A DNA stretch of 64,000 nt from positions 496,001 to 560,000 of the forward strand of contig NZ_JACRTA010000002.1 of the NCBI RefSeq assembly GCF_014385065.1, read 5' to 3'. A program made the position numbers and the translations under genes. This DNA is from Lentihominibacter hominis (GTDB lineage: Bacteria; Bacillota; Clostridia; Peptostreptococcales; Anaerovoracaceae). Below, in pieces: positions 46,903-56,243 of the stretch (positions are counted from its first letter, which is position 1; every line of letters starts with the position of its first letter). The notes under the pieces were generated by a model. That model searched no databases and was not told where the DNA came from. It saw nothing but the letters and a program-made list of their open reading frames with translations.

Positions 46903-47071
46903 AAAAGTTACATAAAAAACAACCGGCGGAATTCTTTAATTGACAGAAGCTTTACATATCCTTGCTTGTTTGAAGCAAAAGTAAAAGATAAAATGCAGCT
47001 GTAAGGATCAATGAACTTTGATGTGTTCATGTCATGATCATATTTTAAGACATTTAGGAGGAAATAAAGAA

Positions 47072-48136
47072 ATGAAGAAGAAATTACTCAGCGTTCTTTT
47101 ATCTGTGACAGTTTTAGCTTCGGCTCTGTCATTTACGGCATGTTCCGATAAAGATAAAAACGGAAATACAGATGAAAAGGCCACGGAGGGAGAGTTAACA
47201 GTATATACAGCTCTGGAAGACGAGCAGGTCAGTACGTATTTGGAAGATTTTAATAAGAAGTACCCTGATATAAAAGTGAATGTTGTACGTGAATCTACGG
47301 GAATAATCACCGCTAAGCTGATTGCAGAAAAAGACAATCCGCAGGCTGACGTTGTCTGGGGAACAGCCGCTTCATCTATGATGGTGCTGGATGATCAAGG
47401 GGGGCTTAAAGGGTATGCTCCCGAGGGAGTAGAGAGAATTCTTCCGGAATTCAAGTCGGATAAAGACACTCCTACGTGGGTAGGCATAGATGCGTGGGAA
47501 ACTGCAATCGTAGTGAATACGGAAGAGGCTGAAAAGCTCAATTTGCCTGAGATAAAATCATATGATGATTTGCTGGATCCAGCTTTTAAAGGTCATATAG
47601 TAATGTCAAATCCCAATTCATCAGGGACAGGGTTCCTTACAGTGTCAGCTGTTTTGCAGCTTATGGGTGAAGATGAGGGCTGGGAGTATCTGGATAAGCT
47701 TGATGAAAATATAGCTATGTATACTCATTCAGGGTCCAAACCTGCAAAGATGGCATCGTCAGGAGAATGTGCAGTAGGAATAAGCTTTGGATATGCCGGA
47801 CTCAGCCAGAAAGAGGATGGGGCTCCTGTAGAGGTAATCTTCCTTGAGGAAGGGTCAGGCTGGGATCTTGAAGCTAATGCACTGATTAATAAGGACGAGA
47901 TAAACCCTGTGGCTTATACATTCCTTGACTGGGCTATTTCCGACAGCGCCATGGCTCTTTATAAAGAGAATTATCCTATAATAACTACAAATGACGTAGG
48001 CGAATACGAAGGATACGAGGGAGACCCTTTAGAGCAGCTGATAGAAAATGATTTCTCATGGGCAGCCTCAAGCAGAGACGATATTCTGAAAACATGGATG
48101 GAAAAGTATGATGCTAAGTCAGAAGCTGAGGAGTAG
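47072..48136 (+). CDS. Substrate-binding lipoprotein of AEP-type ABC importer
   Basis: 354 residues from the ATG at 47072, with AGGAGG upstream; the frame is open to 47018 but without a ribosome site. Lipoprotein signal with Cys24 in FTAC. The fold is a family 1/6 solute-binding protein of the iron(III)/phosphonate group: LTVYTALEDEQVSTYLEDF, NPQADVVWGTAASS and NPNSSGTGFLTVSAVLQLMG. By position with PhnW and PhnX it should bind 2-aminoethylphosphonate, like PhnS or AepX. Confidence 0.88.
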   Translation: MKKKLLSVLLSVTVLASALSFTACSDKDKNGNTDEKATEGELTVYTALEDEQVSTYLEDFNKKYPDIKVNVVRESTGIITAKLIAEKDNPQADVVWGTAASSMMVLDDQGGLKGYAPEGVERILPEFKSDKDTPTWVGIDAWETAIVVNTEEAEKLNLPEIKSYDDLLDPAFKGHIVMSNPNSSGTGFLTVSAVLQLMGEDEGWEYLDKLDENIAMYTHSGSKPAKMASSGECAVGISFGYAGLSQKEDGAPVEVIFLEEGSGWDLEANALINKDEINPVAYTFLDWAISDSAMALYKENYPIITTNDVGEYEGYEGDPLEQLIENDFSWAASSRDDILKTWMEKYDAKSEAEE

Positions 48137-48178
48137 TAAATTCTCTTCAGCCGGAGAAAAGAAGGGAGAATAAGACAT

Positions 48179-49180
48179 ATGTTTTTATCTATTCAAAATG
48201 TTAATAAAAGCTTCGGCGATCAGACAGTGTTAAAGGACGTATCGGTGGATATAGAAAAGGGAGAAATGGTGAGCATTTTAGGTCCTTCCGGCTGCGGCAA
48301 GACTACATTGCTTAAGATAATAGCAGGGCTTGAGCAGCCATCGGGCGGAAAAATTGTGATAAACGGAAGAGACTGTACTAAACTGCCTCCTTCAAAGCGA
48401 AATTTTGGGATAGTGTTTCAGTCCTATGCACTGTTTCCCAATATGACAGTAGAGCAAAATATAATGTTCGGACTCAAAGAGCAGAAGGCCTTAAGCAAGG
48501 AGGAAAGACGTTCAAGATGTGAAGAAGTGATACGAATGGTGGATCTTGAGGGTCACAGGAAAAAATATCCGTCACAACTTTCGGGTGGGCAGCAGCAAAG
48601 AACAGCTTTGGCAAGAGCTATAGCTCTTAAGCCGGAATATCTTCTCCTTGACGAACCACTGTCGGCTCTTGATGCCAAAGTAAGGGTAAAGCTTAGAACC
48701 GAGATATGCCACATACAGAAAAAGCTGGGAATAACCACTATCATGGTTACCCATGACCAGGAAGAAGCGCTGACCATGGCTGATAAGATCGTTGTAATGA
48801 ATAACGCTCAGGTAGAACAGATCGGTACACCTCATGAGATTTATAACGATCCGAAAACTATATTTGTAGCCAATTTTATAGGAACCATGAATCTTTACAG
48901 AGCAAGCGACGGAGAGATGCTTGGTGTAAGACCTGAGAAAATAGGTATATCAAGAGAAATTTCTAATTCCGGAGCAGAGAGCTGGGAGGGCAGGGTAAAA
49001 GAAGTAGAATTCAGAGGCCCTCTTACAAGAGTATACGGAGAGCTTACTTCAAAGGATCCTATCTGTGTGGATATATCATCGGAGACTGTAAAGAAGCTGG
49101 CGCTTCGTTCAGAGGATGAGATATTTTTTCAGATACCCAAAACAGGCATTCTGAGATATGTCAATAATGAGGTGGGTTGA
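48179..49180 (+). CDS. ATPase of AEP-type ABC importer
   Basis: 333 residues with Walker A GPSGCGKTTLL, signature LSGGQQQRTALARA, Walker B LLLDEPLSALD and His in MVTHDQEEA. A C-terminal TOBE-type region follows from about 235 (LGVRPEKIGI). It resembles PhnT/AepV and iron(III)/putrescine ATPases. It lies between the binding protein and the fused permease. Confidence 0.92.
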   Translation: MFLSIQNVNKSFGDQTVLKDVSVDIEKGEMVSILGPSGCGKTTLLKIIAGLEQPSGGKIVINGRDCTKLPPSKRNFGIVFQSYALFPNMTVEQNIMFGLKEQKALSKEERRSRCEEVIRMVDLEGHRKKYPSQLSGGQQQRTALARAIALKPEYLLLDEPLSALDAKVRVKLRTEICHIQKKLGITTIMVTHDQEEALTMADKIVVMNNAQVEQIGTPHEIYNDPKTIFVANFIGTMNLYRASDGEMLGVRPEKIGISREISNSGAESWEGRVKEVEFRGPLTRVYGELTSKDPICVDISSETVKKLALRSEDEIFFQIPKTGILRYVNNEVG

Positions 49181-49182
49181 TT

Positions 49183-50865
49183 ATGAGACGTCTTGACGGT
49201 ACTGGCGGGCTGAAACCGGGGAGTATAACCATGACAGTGATGACGATGTGTTTTGTTGTCATATTAGTATGCCCGCTGTACAGCCTTTTTTCAAAAGCAT
49301 TTCTTGCAGCTGATGGGACATTTGTGGGGCTTGAGAATTACATAGAATATTTCTCAACTCCATCTCTGTCGGTATCCATAGGAAATACCATAAATGTATC
49401 AGTATCTACGGCATTAATAAGCACCATTCTCGGATTTGTATACGCATATGGGCTTACGAGGACTAATATAAAGGGAAAGCAATTTTTTAGATATACAGCC
49501 CTTATACCTCTTTTTCTTCCTACTGTAGTACACGGGCTCAGTCTCGTATACCTGTTTGGAACCCAGGGAGTGATAACAGACATGGGATGGGATATAGAGC
49601 TTTATGGACGCACAGGAATAATTCTTTCGGAAATAATCTATACATTCCCTCAGGCGTTCCTAATGTTTTACATAGCATTCAGATATACTGACGGCAGACT
49701 TTATGATGCGGCTGAGACCATGGGCTGCGGCAATTTTAAAAAGTTCAGATACATAACAATGCCGTCGGTGAAGTATACGCTTATAAATTGTCTTTTTGTT
49801 TGTTTCACCTTGGCATTTACTGATTTCGGAGCCCCAAAGGTTGTGGGAGGAAGCTATAATGTTCTGGCTACAGATATATACAAGCAGGTGGCAGGACAAT
49901 TTGACATGAACATGGGCGCAGTGGTAGGAACATTACTTTTGATACCTGCGATTATAAGCTTCGGTATAGACAGATTGACATCAAGAGGAGCAGATGACAG
50001 TATAAGTTCAAAGGCCAGCACTCTTAAAATAAAAAAATCTGTATCAAGAGATCTTGTTTTTTATATCGTGTGCGGAGGTATGAGTCTGTGTCTGTTCATC
50101 ATGGTAGGCGTTTTGTTTATGGGAGCATTTACAGAATATTACCCATATAAGATGGGCTTTACCTTTGAGCATTTTTCATTCAGCGAATCGACAGGCGGCA
50201 TACAGAGTTTCATAAATTCCATCGTCATGAGTCTTTTGACGGCGGTATTGGGAACTATATTTGTCTTCGTATATGCCTATTTAATAGAGAGAAGCAAAAG
50301 TTCGCGTGTGCTGAAAAATATCGGCAGATTGCTTTCCTCTGTTCCTTTGGCGCTGCCGGGGATGGTGATAGGCCTCAGTTTCATATTTTTCTTTAACAGT
50401 AAGAGTAATCCGCTGAATTTCATATATGGTACAGTTATCATTCTGGTGCTTGCTAATATAGTTCATTTTTATTCGGTTCCTTTTGTGACAGCAAGCAGTG
50501 CACTAAAAAAACATGACAGGGATTATGAAAATGTAGCAGACAGTATGAAGATTCCGGCATGGAAGAGTTTTACCAAAGTCATAGTTCCCCTTTCTCTGCC
50601 GGCTATACTGGAGATATTCCTATACTATTTTATGAATTCAATGGTCACTGTTTCGGCTGTGGTATTTCTCTACAGCGCGCAGTTTAAGGTGGCGTCTATA
50701 GCTATAACCCACATGGAGGAGGCAGGAGATATAGCTCAGGCAGCTGCTATGAGTCTGCTGATACTTCTTGTGAATATCATAGCCAGAGGATTGTATGAAA
50801 TAGTTGTATATAAGATAAGAAAGAAAGGTGAATCAACAAATGAAAACAGAAAAAGTGTTGTCTGA
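49183..50865 (+). CDS. Fused two-domain permease of AEP-type ABC importer
   Basis: 560 residues containing two consecutive permease domains of about six helices each. Each has an EAA-type coupling loop (AAETMGCGNFKKFRYITMP near 180; ENVADSMKIPAWKSFTKVIVP near 450). Salmonella has separate PhnU and PhnV subunits; this single-chain form resembles the AepW and FbpB arrangement. The start is the ATG at 49183 after GAGGTGG. It overlaps the phnW start by 26 bases. Confidence 0.9.
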   Translation: MRRLDGTGGLKPGSITMTVMTMCFVVILVCPLYSLFSKAFLAADGTFVGLENYIEYFSTPSLSVSIGNTINVSVSTALISTILGFVYAYGLTRTNIKGKQFFRYTALIPLFLPTVVHGLSLVYLFGTQGVITDMGWDIELYGRTGIILSEIIYTFPQAFLMFYIAFRYTDGRLYDAAETMGCGNFKKFRYITMPSVKYTLINCLFVCFTLAFTDFGAPKVVGGSYNVLATDIYKQVAGQFDMNMGAVVGTLLLIPAIISFGIDRLTSRGADDSISSKASTLKIKKSVSRDLVFYIVCGGMSLCLFIMVGVLFMGAFTEYYPYKMGFTFEHFSFSESTGGIQSFINSIVMSLLTAVLGTIFVFVYAYLIERSKSSRVLKNIGRLLSSVPLALPGMVIGLSFIFFFNSKSNPLNFIYGTVIILVLANIVHFYSVPFVTASSALKKHDRDYENVADSMKIPAWKSFTKVIVPLSLPAILEIFLYYFMNSMVTVSAVVFLYSAQFKVASIAITHMEEAGDIAQAAAMSLLILLVNIIARGLYEIVVYKIRKKGESTNENRKSVV

Positions 50866-51958
50866 TATTCCGGACAATCCGTATATTCTGCTTACACCGG
50901 GACCGCTGTCCACATCTGCGGCAGTACGAAATGCCATGCTCAGGGATTGGTGTACGTGGGATGAGGATTATAACATAGGAGTAGTTCAGGATATAAGAAC
51001 AAGGCTTACAGAGTATGCCACATCACAGCCTGAAAAATATACGGCTGTTCTCATGCAGGGAAGCGGCTCGTTCGGGGTTGAGGCCTGTTTGGGAACTGCG
51101 GTACCGGAAGACGGCAAGCTTTTGATAATAGCAAACGGAGCTTATGGCAGACGTATGGTCAGCTTTATGCAGACCATGGGACGTTCGTATGTACTGGCAG
51201 AGTTTTCTGAAACAGAACAGCCTGACATAGATAAGGTCAATGAGATTTTGGATAAGGATAAGGAAATAAGCCATGTAGCAATGGTTTTCTGTGAGACGAC
51301 TACAGGCATTTTAAATCCAGTGAGAGAAATCTGTCTTTTGGCAAAGGAAAAAGAAAAGATGACAATAGTAGATGCCATGAGCGCCTTTGGCGGGATTCCT
51401 ATGGATATGGAGGGCTGGGGGATAGATTATCTCATAAGCTCATCAAATAAATGCATACAGGGCGTGCCGGGATTCAGTTTCATCATAGCTTCTGTACAAA
51501 AGCTTGCTTTATGTGAAGGCAATGCTCATTCCCACAGTCTGGATGTATACGATCAGTGGAAGACCATGGATAAAAAAGGAAAGTGGAGATTTACATCTCC
51601 CACTCATACAGTAAGGGCTTTTCAGCAGGCATTGAATGAGCTGGATAAGGAAGGCGGAATAGAGAAGAGATACAGTCGCTACAGCAAGAATCAGCAAAGA
51701 CTCAGAGAGGGTATGAAGGAAATAGGATACGAGACTCTGCTTGATGAGGGTATGCAGTCTCCTATAATAACAGCGTTTTGCTATCCTGACAGCTCCTTTG
51801 AGTTTAAGGATTTTTATGAAAAGATGAAGGAAAAGGGATTTGTCCTATATCCGGGAAAGGTTTCTGATGCCGAAACCTTTCGTATCGGAAATATAGGGGA
51901 GGTTTACAGCGAAGATATAGAAAGATTGCTTAAGGCAGTCAGGGAGGTAACAGCGTGA
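50840..51958 (+). CDS. phnW: 2-aminoethylphosphonate:pyruvate transaminase
   Basis: 372 residues, standard for PhnW. Class V PLP transaminase with LLTPGPLSTSAAVRNAMLRDWCTWDEDY, QGSGSFGVEA, DAMSAFGG and the PLP lysine in SSSNKCIQGVPG. It transfers the amine of AEP to pyruvate, giving phosphonoacetaldehyde and alanine. A GTG at 50828 would add four residues; GGTG suits the ATG better. Its stop overlaps the start of the next gene. Confidence 0.95.
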   Translation: MKTEKVLSDIPDNPYILLTPGPLSTSAAVRNAMLRDWCTWDEDYNIGVVQDIRTRLTEYATSQPEKYTAVLMQGSGSFGVEACLGTAVPEDGKLLIIANGAYGRRMVSFMQTMGRSYVLAEFSETEQPDIDKVNEILDKDKEISHVAMVFCETTTGILNPVREICLLAKEKEKMTIVDAMSAFGGIPMDMEGWGIDYLISSSNKCIQGVPGFSFIIASVQKLALCEGNAHSHSLDVYDQWKTMDKKGKWRFTSPTHTVRAFQQALNELDKEGGIEKRYSRYSKNQQRLREGMKEIGYETLLDEGMQSPIITAFCYPDSSFEFKDFYEKMKEKGFVLYPGKVSDAETFRIGNIGEVYSEDIERLLKAVREVTA

Positions 51959-53115
51959 AGGTTTTTTGTTTGGGAGCAGCAGGAAGAATAAGCAGGGAGT
52001 CTGTAATGGATCTTGTACAGTATTCGGATTTTGATACAATAACCATCGGAGATTATAATGTTGAGGAAGCCGAAAAGGTAGCACAGTGGCTTGATGATGA
52101 CAGAGTTGATGTTGTAAAGGCGGATGTCAATGATGTTGAGGCAACAGCCCAGCTTATGAGGGGATACGATGTCGTCATGGACGGCACACAAATAACCCTT
52201 AACGGTAGATCAACTGAGTGTATAGCCAAAGCAGGCTGCAGTGGAGTGAATCTCAACGGATTCGGCGAGGAAAATCAGTGGAATGAGCTGTTTGAGTCGG
52301 CAGGAAAGGCTTGTGTTCCGGGCTTTGGGATGACGCCGGGAGTAACCCAGATGATGGCTATGCACCTTTCCAATCAGTTGGACACGGTGGAGGAGGTATA
52401 CGTATCACACGGAGCCTTCAGACCCTTCGCATTTTCCAAGTCCATTACGGAAACTACCACATATGAGTATGACCCGGAGCTAAAATCGAGAGTAGTCTTT
52501 GAAGACGGGGAATTTATTCAGGTTCCGCCTTTTGCAAGACCCAGGGAGATAAAGCTTCCTCAGCCTTACGGGGACACTGTCCAGTACATAATTCCTCATT
52601 CCGAAACCATAACCCTGTCACAGGCGTTAAAGGACAAGGGAGTAAGACTGATAGAGGTAAGAGGCACATGGCCTAAGCAGAATATGACACTGGTCAGAGG
52701 ACTTTACGATTACGGTATACTTAGAAATCCTGAAATACAGGTGGGCAATCAGAAGGTGGGACTGATGACTCTTATAGGAGATTATCTCGTAAACAGTGAA
52801 GAGGGTAAGAAGACGGAACTTTACGGCTACAGCCTTCACGTCGAGGTGGCAGGCATAAAGGACGGAGTGAAAAAACGCGGTATCATATATCATACGCATC
52901 CTGCCTCTGACGGTTCTGTAAAGGATTGGGAGGGGCTTAGAGCATACACTAAAAATGTGGGAATACCTCTTTCCATAGCTGCTCAGCTGCTGGCGCAGGG
53001 TAAGGTAAAAAGCAGCGGTATCTTGATACCTGAGAATGCTTTTGAGCCTGAAATTATTTTTAAGGAGTTAAAAAAGCGGGATATTTTCATGCATGAAGAA
53101 TGGTGGGATATGTAG
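51955..53115 (+). CDS. Saccharopine-dehydrogenase-like NAD(P)-binding protein in AEP operon
   Basis: 386 residues. An N-terminal Rossmann fold (VFCLGAAGRISRESV, then TIGDYN) is followed by VVMDGTQI and CVPGFGMTPGVTQMMAMHL. These are the pattern of saccharopine dehydrogenase and carboxynorspermidine dehydrogenase, enzymes that make or oxidise secondary amines joining an amino acid to a carbonyl compound. GTG start overlapping the phnW stop, with GGGAGGT upstream, so translation is coupled. A function in AEP breakdown is not known to me. It may oxidise an N-substituted AEP or opine, or recycle alanine to pyruvate. Confidence 0.8.
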   Translation: MKVFCLGAAGRISRESVMDLVQYSDFDTITIGDYNVEEAEKVAQWLDDDRVDVVKADVNDVEATAQLMRGYDVVMDGTQITLNGRSTECIAKAGCSGVNLNGFGEENQWNELFESAGKACVPGFGMTPGVTQMMAMHLSNQLDTVEEVYVSHGAFRPFAFSKSITETTTYEYDPELKSRVVFEDGEFIQVPPFARPREIKLPQPYGDTVQYIIPHSETITLSQALKDKGVRLIEVRGTWPKQNMTLVRGLYDYGILRNPEIQVGNQKVGLMTLIGDYLVNSEEGKKTELYGYSLHVEVAGIKDGVKKRGIIYHTHPASDGSVKDWEGLRAYTKNVGIPLSIAAQLLAQGKVKSSGILIPENAFEPEIIFKELKKRDIFMHEEWWDM

Positions 53116-53145
53116 ATAGCCGGCCATAAGGATTTGGAGGAAAGA

Positions 53146-53931
53146 ATGAAAAGGATAGAAGCTGTAATATTTGACTGGGCAGGAACTACAGTTGATTTTG
53201 GTTCAATAGCTCCTGTGCAGGCATTTTTAAAAGCATTTCAGCAGTTTGGAATTACGCCGTCTCTTGATGAAGTGAGAAAACCTATGGGACTTCCCAAGTG
53301 GGATCATGTTCATACAGTGATGCAGATGCCGAGGATTTCCGGGGAGTGGCTTCGCATAAAAGGAAGACCGTGGGAAATCAGTGATGTGGACCGCATATAT
53401 AAGCTCAGTGAGGAGCTTATCATGGATATACTTTCTGAATTTGGCACCCCAAAGCCATATGTGACGGAGGCTGTGACAGAGCTCAGAGCTAAAGGGATAA
53501 AGATCGGTTCCACTACAGGGTATAATGCGGAAATGATGAAGATAGTTGCTGCAGAGGCTGCGAAAAAAGGCTATAAGCCTGATGCCTGTTTTACACCTGA
53601 TGATACAGAAGGAAAGGGAAGGCCATATCCTTACATGATATTTCGCAACATGGAAAGGCTGGGAGTTTCTTCGGCAGAAGCAGCCATAAAGGTGGGAGAT
53701 ACTGTAGCAGACATAACAGAAGGGAAAAATGCCGGACTGATATCTATAGGTATTATTGAAGGCAGCTCGGTTATGGGAATGTCTGAAGAAGAATATAATC
53801 AGATGGCTGATGCAGAAAAGGAAAAAGAAAAGGCAAGAATCGCGGAAGTTTATTTATCCGCAGGAGCTGATTATGTCATAGATAATATGAGCAGTCTTAC
53901 GGCGTTGATAGAAACAATAGAAAAACAATAA
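53146..53931 (+). CDS. phnX: Phosphonoacetaldehyde hydrolase (phosphonatase)
   Basis: 261 residues from the ATG at 53146 (GGAGG seven bases upstream). HAD-superfamily enzyme with nucleophile Asp in FDWAGTTVDFG, the cap Lys that forms the Schiff base in MGLPKWDHVHTVMQMPRI, GSTTGYNAEMM, and KVGDTVADITEGKNAG. It cleaves the C-P bond of phosphonoacetaldehyde to acetaldehyde and phosphate. It ends the AEP operon. Confidence 0.96.
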   Translation: MKRIEAVIFDWAGTTVDFGSIAPVQAFLKAFQQFGITPSLDEVRKPMGLPKWDHVHTVMQMPRISGEWLRIKGRPWEISDVDRIYKLSEELIMDILSEFGTPKPYVTEAVTELRAKGIKIGSTTGYNAEMMKIVAAEAAKKGYKPDACFTPDDTEGKGRPYPYMIFRNMERLGVSSAEAAIKVGDTVADITEGKNAGLISIGIIEGSSVMGMSEEEYNQMADAEKEKEKARIAEVYLSAGADYVIDNMSSLTALIETIEKQ

Positions 53932-53935
53932 AAAA

Positions 53936-53981
53936 ATATGCCGGTTTGCAAAAAGATATGTTGTTTGCAGACCGGTATTTT
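53936..53981. terminator. Bidirectional terminator between phnX and dinB
   Basis: ATATGCCGGTTTGCAAA pairs with TTTGCAGACCGGTAT-type sequence (G-T pairs allowed), flanked by A- and T-runs, between convergent genes. Confidence 0.75.
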
Positions 53982-53982
53982 G

Positions 53983-55215
53983 CTAATCGTTAGTGTCTTT
54001 ATCAGGAAGGGTGCTTACATCCAGGCCTATGTCATTGTTGATGATTGATCCGAAATTGATGGCTCCCGATCCGAATTTTTCCCGTATGCTGTCCATCGCC
54101 CTCTCTGCTTTTTCGCTCTTTTCTACGTTTATATTTTCATCGGAAAACAGGGAAAGCTGCTGGGCCTGGTTTTCATCACAAAGATTGATGGCTGTTATGG
54201 TCAGCATTCTGATGGGGTCTCTCAGTCTCCATGATTTTTTTATTATAGATACAGCGCAGTCTGATATGATTTCTGTAAGGTTCGTCGGATTGTTGAGCTG
54301 CTGCTGTCTTGAAATGATTTTAAGGCTGGGATCTTTGATATCTACTTTTACTCCGAATGCTTTCATTTTATGTTTTCTGAGGCGTGTGGCTACAGTATCG
54401 GCAAGACCCATAACGGCAACTCTTATATCTTCCATACCTTGAAGGTTTCTTCTGAAAGTAGTTCCGTTGCCGATGGATTTTATCTGTTCCAGCTGATTGT
54501 AATGCAGTACGGGAGTAGTGTCACGCCCATTGGCATAATCGTGTATTACACTGCCCTGCTTGCCTAATATATCTGATATCATGCTTTTGTCTGACATGGC
54601 CAGTTGTCCAATGGTATTTATTCCGAACTCATGGAGTTTCTTAGCTGTGGCCTTTCCGACAAAGAACATAGCCCTGACATTCATGGGCCAGAGGATATTC
54701 CTGAAATTTTCTCTTGTTATTACTGTAGTAGCGTCGGGTTTTTTATAATTACTTCCCATTTTTGCAAAGATTTTATTGAAAGAAACTCCTGCTGAAAGGG
54801 TAAGACCGAGTTGTTCTTTCACGGTGGATCTGATGGTATCGGCTATATGACTGCCGCTTCCGAACAGATTGGTGCTTCCTGTTACATCCAGCCAGGATTC
54901 GTCTATACTAAAAGGCTCAACCATATCGGTATATTTGAGATATATTTTGTTTATCAGTTTACTGTAATGCCTGTATTTATTGTGATTAGGAGGGACCACC
55001 TGAAGGGCGGGGCATTTTTTTCTCGCCTGCCACAGGGTTTCCGCTGTCATGATTCCGTATTTTTTTGCTATTTCATTTTTTGCCAGTATGATTCCATGGC
55101 GGTTTTCAGGGTTTCCGCATACCGCCATGGGTTTGTTTTTTAAATGCGGTTTGTCGATAAGTTCGACAGATGCATAAAACCCGTTCATATCGCAGTGAAG
55201 TATGATTCTGTCCAT
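53983..55215 (-). CDS. dinB: Y-family DNA polymerase IV
   Basis: 410 residues from the ATG at 55215, preceded by AAAGGAA; the frame is open further but without a start signal and would add a non-family leader. Catalytic residues are in LHCDMNGFYASVE and SIDESWLDVTGS. The thumb with VGKATAKKLHEFGINTIGQLA and the little-finger domain follow. It copies damaged DNA. A C-terminal QQLSLF segment resembles the beta-clamp-binding motif. No LexA-type box is visible upstream. Confidence 0.94.
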   Translation of the reverse strand: MDRIILHCDMNGFYASVELIDKPHLKNKPMAVCGNPENRHGIILAKNEIAKKYGIMTAETLWQARKKCPALQVVPPNHNKYRHYSKLINKIYLKYTDMVEPFSIDESWLDVTGSTNLFGSGSHIADTIRSTVKEQLGLTLSAGVSFNKIFAKMGSNYKKPDATTVITRENFRNILWPMNVRAMFFVGKATAKKLHEFGINTIGQLAMSDKSMISDILGKQGSVIHDYANGRDTTPVLHYNQLEQIKSIGNGTTFRRNLQGMEDIRVAVMGLADTVATRLRKHKMKAFGVKVDIKDPSLKIISRQQQLNNPTNLTEIISDCAVSIIKKSWRLRDPIRMLTITAINLCDENQAQQLSLFSDENINVEKSEKAERAMDSIREKFGSGAINFGSIINNDIGLDVSTLPDKDTND

Positions 55216-55290
55216 GAGTTTGTTTCCTTTATGTTTTGAATTATTTAATGTTATTATGATCAAAAAAAGGAGAAAGCAGCGCGTTTGATA

Positions 55291-55337
55291 AAATAACAGG
55301 ATATGCATTTATGGTATCGGCATATCCTGTTATTTTT
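55291..55337. terminator. Perfect 16-base-pair hairpin terminator
   Basis: AAATAACAGGATATGC (55291-55306) pairs perfectly with GCATATCCTGTTATTT (55320-55335) around a 13-base loop, with T-rich sequence on both strands. It lies between the zinc-ribbon membrane-protein gene and dinB, both on the minus strand. Confidence 0.75.
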
Positions 55338-55497
55338 AAATTTTTATTTCTGAAGGGATTTCTGAAGTTAGATGACTTCTTTACTGTTTTCAGTCTCCCA
55401 TATATCGGCAGTACAGATGAAATTCCCATATGAATTATTGTGATACCGTGTATATTTTGCCATTGGACGATGATACCGAAATATCTTCCTCTAAAAA

Positions 55498-56031
55498 TTA
55501 TACAAGTATTGTTCCGCAGTATTCACATTTGTTTTTCTGCCCCTGTATCACAGTGCAGGAAGCGCCGCAGTTCGGGCATGTGACACTGATGGCCTGTAAA
55601 TGTGGATGGCCCTGAGCAGTTTTGCTTGCGGTCAATATTACCTGACTGTTAAGATTATCTATATAAAGATTAGTAATATATTCCTGATTTATGAGTTCTT
55701 TCAGTACATCTCTGGCTTCATCTCTGGACATTGATATAGCTGAGGCAACTTTAGCAAGAGGTATCGAATAATTTTCTTCGTTGAGAAAAAAGATATTGAG
55801 CTCTTTTGCCAGATTGATTAATTTGACTCTTTCATTATTGTTTTTCCTGCCTCGCAATATCATGAATGCTCCGATAACGATGAAGGCTATCGATACAGGT
55901 ATAGTCTTCCGTGCCTGAGGATCTGAAAACGCCATTGCCAGATTTATGACGCCCATAATACCTATTATATAGCCCCAGACTATCATACCGCGTTTTTTTT
56001 CGGATAAGTCTGCTTTTTTTGTAATATACAC
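55498..56031 (-). CDS. Membrane protein with winged-helix-like region and zinc ribbon
   Basis: 177 residues. Two transmembrane helices at the N-terminus (about 17-34 and 44-60) are followed by a helical region like a small winged helix (SIPLAKVASAISMSRDEARDVLKELINQEYI). The C-terminus is a zinc ribbon of the CPNCGAS / CEYCGT type (four cysteines). No name is recognised. Zinc ribbon plus helix-turn-helix plus membrane anchor suggests a membrane-bound sensor or adaptor, but no catalytic residues are seen. Preceded by a 212-base gap toward the next plus-strand gene. Confidence 0.75.
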   Translation of the reverse strand: MYITKKADLSEKKRGMIVWGYIIGIMGVINLAMAFSDPQARKTIPVSIAFIVIGAFMILRGRKNNNERVKLINLAKELNIFFLNEENYSIPLAKVASAISMSRDEARDVLKELINQEYITNLYIDNLNSQVILTASKTAQGHPHLQAISVTCPNCGASCTVIQGQKNKCEYCGTILV

Positions 56032-56192
56032 TTCTTCTATCCTCCATTTTCAATGTTTATATATTTTCTGAATAATTATATCATGTATCCATCATAAATC
56101 TACAGTTTTTATTAGTATGATGGGAGAAAGAATGAACGTAAAGGATAATTATGGGAAAACACATAATCTTCTTTTTCTTGAAAGGAGATTTG

Positions 56193-56201
56193 TGTTATAA
56201 T
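56193..56201 (+). promoter_or_regulatory. Extended -10 promoter for the small membrane protein gene
   Basis: TGTTATAAT is an extended -10 (TGn TATAAT), about 43 bases before the ATG at 56244. No clear -35. Confidence 0.45.
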
Positions 56202-56243
56202 TAAAAAAAGTATTGGACTAAGTTAGTAAGAGAGGTAGCGATT

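Noticed and set aside
55216..55300. LexA-type SOS box upstream of dinB
   Set aside because: No GAAC-N4-GTTC-like sequence could be found in the region.
55241..55429. 62-codon minus-strand frame across the hairpin before dinB
   Set aside because: It spans a perfect terminator hairpin and has no ribosome site.
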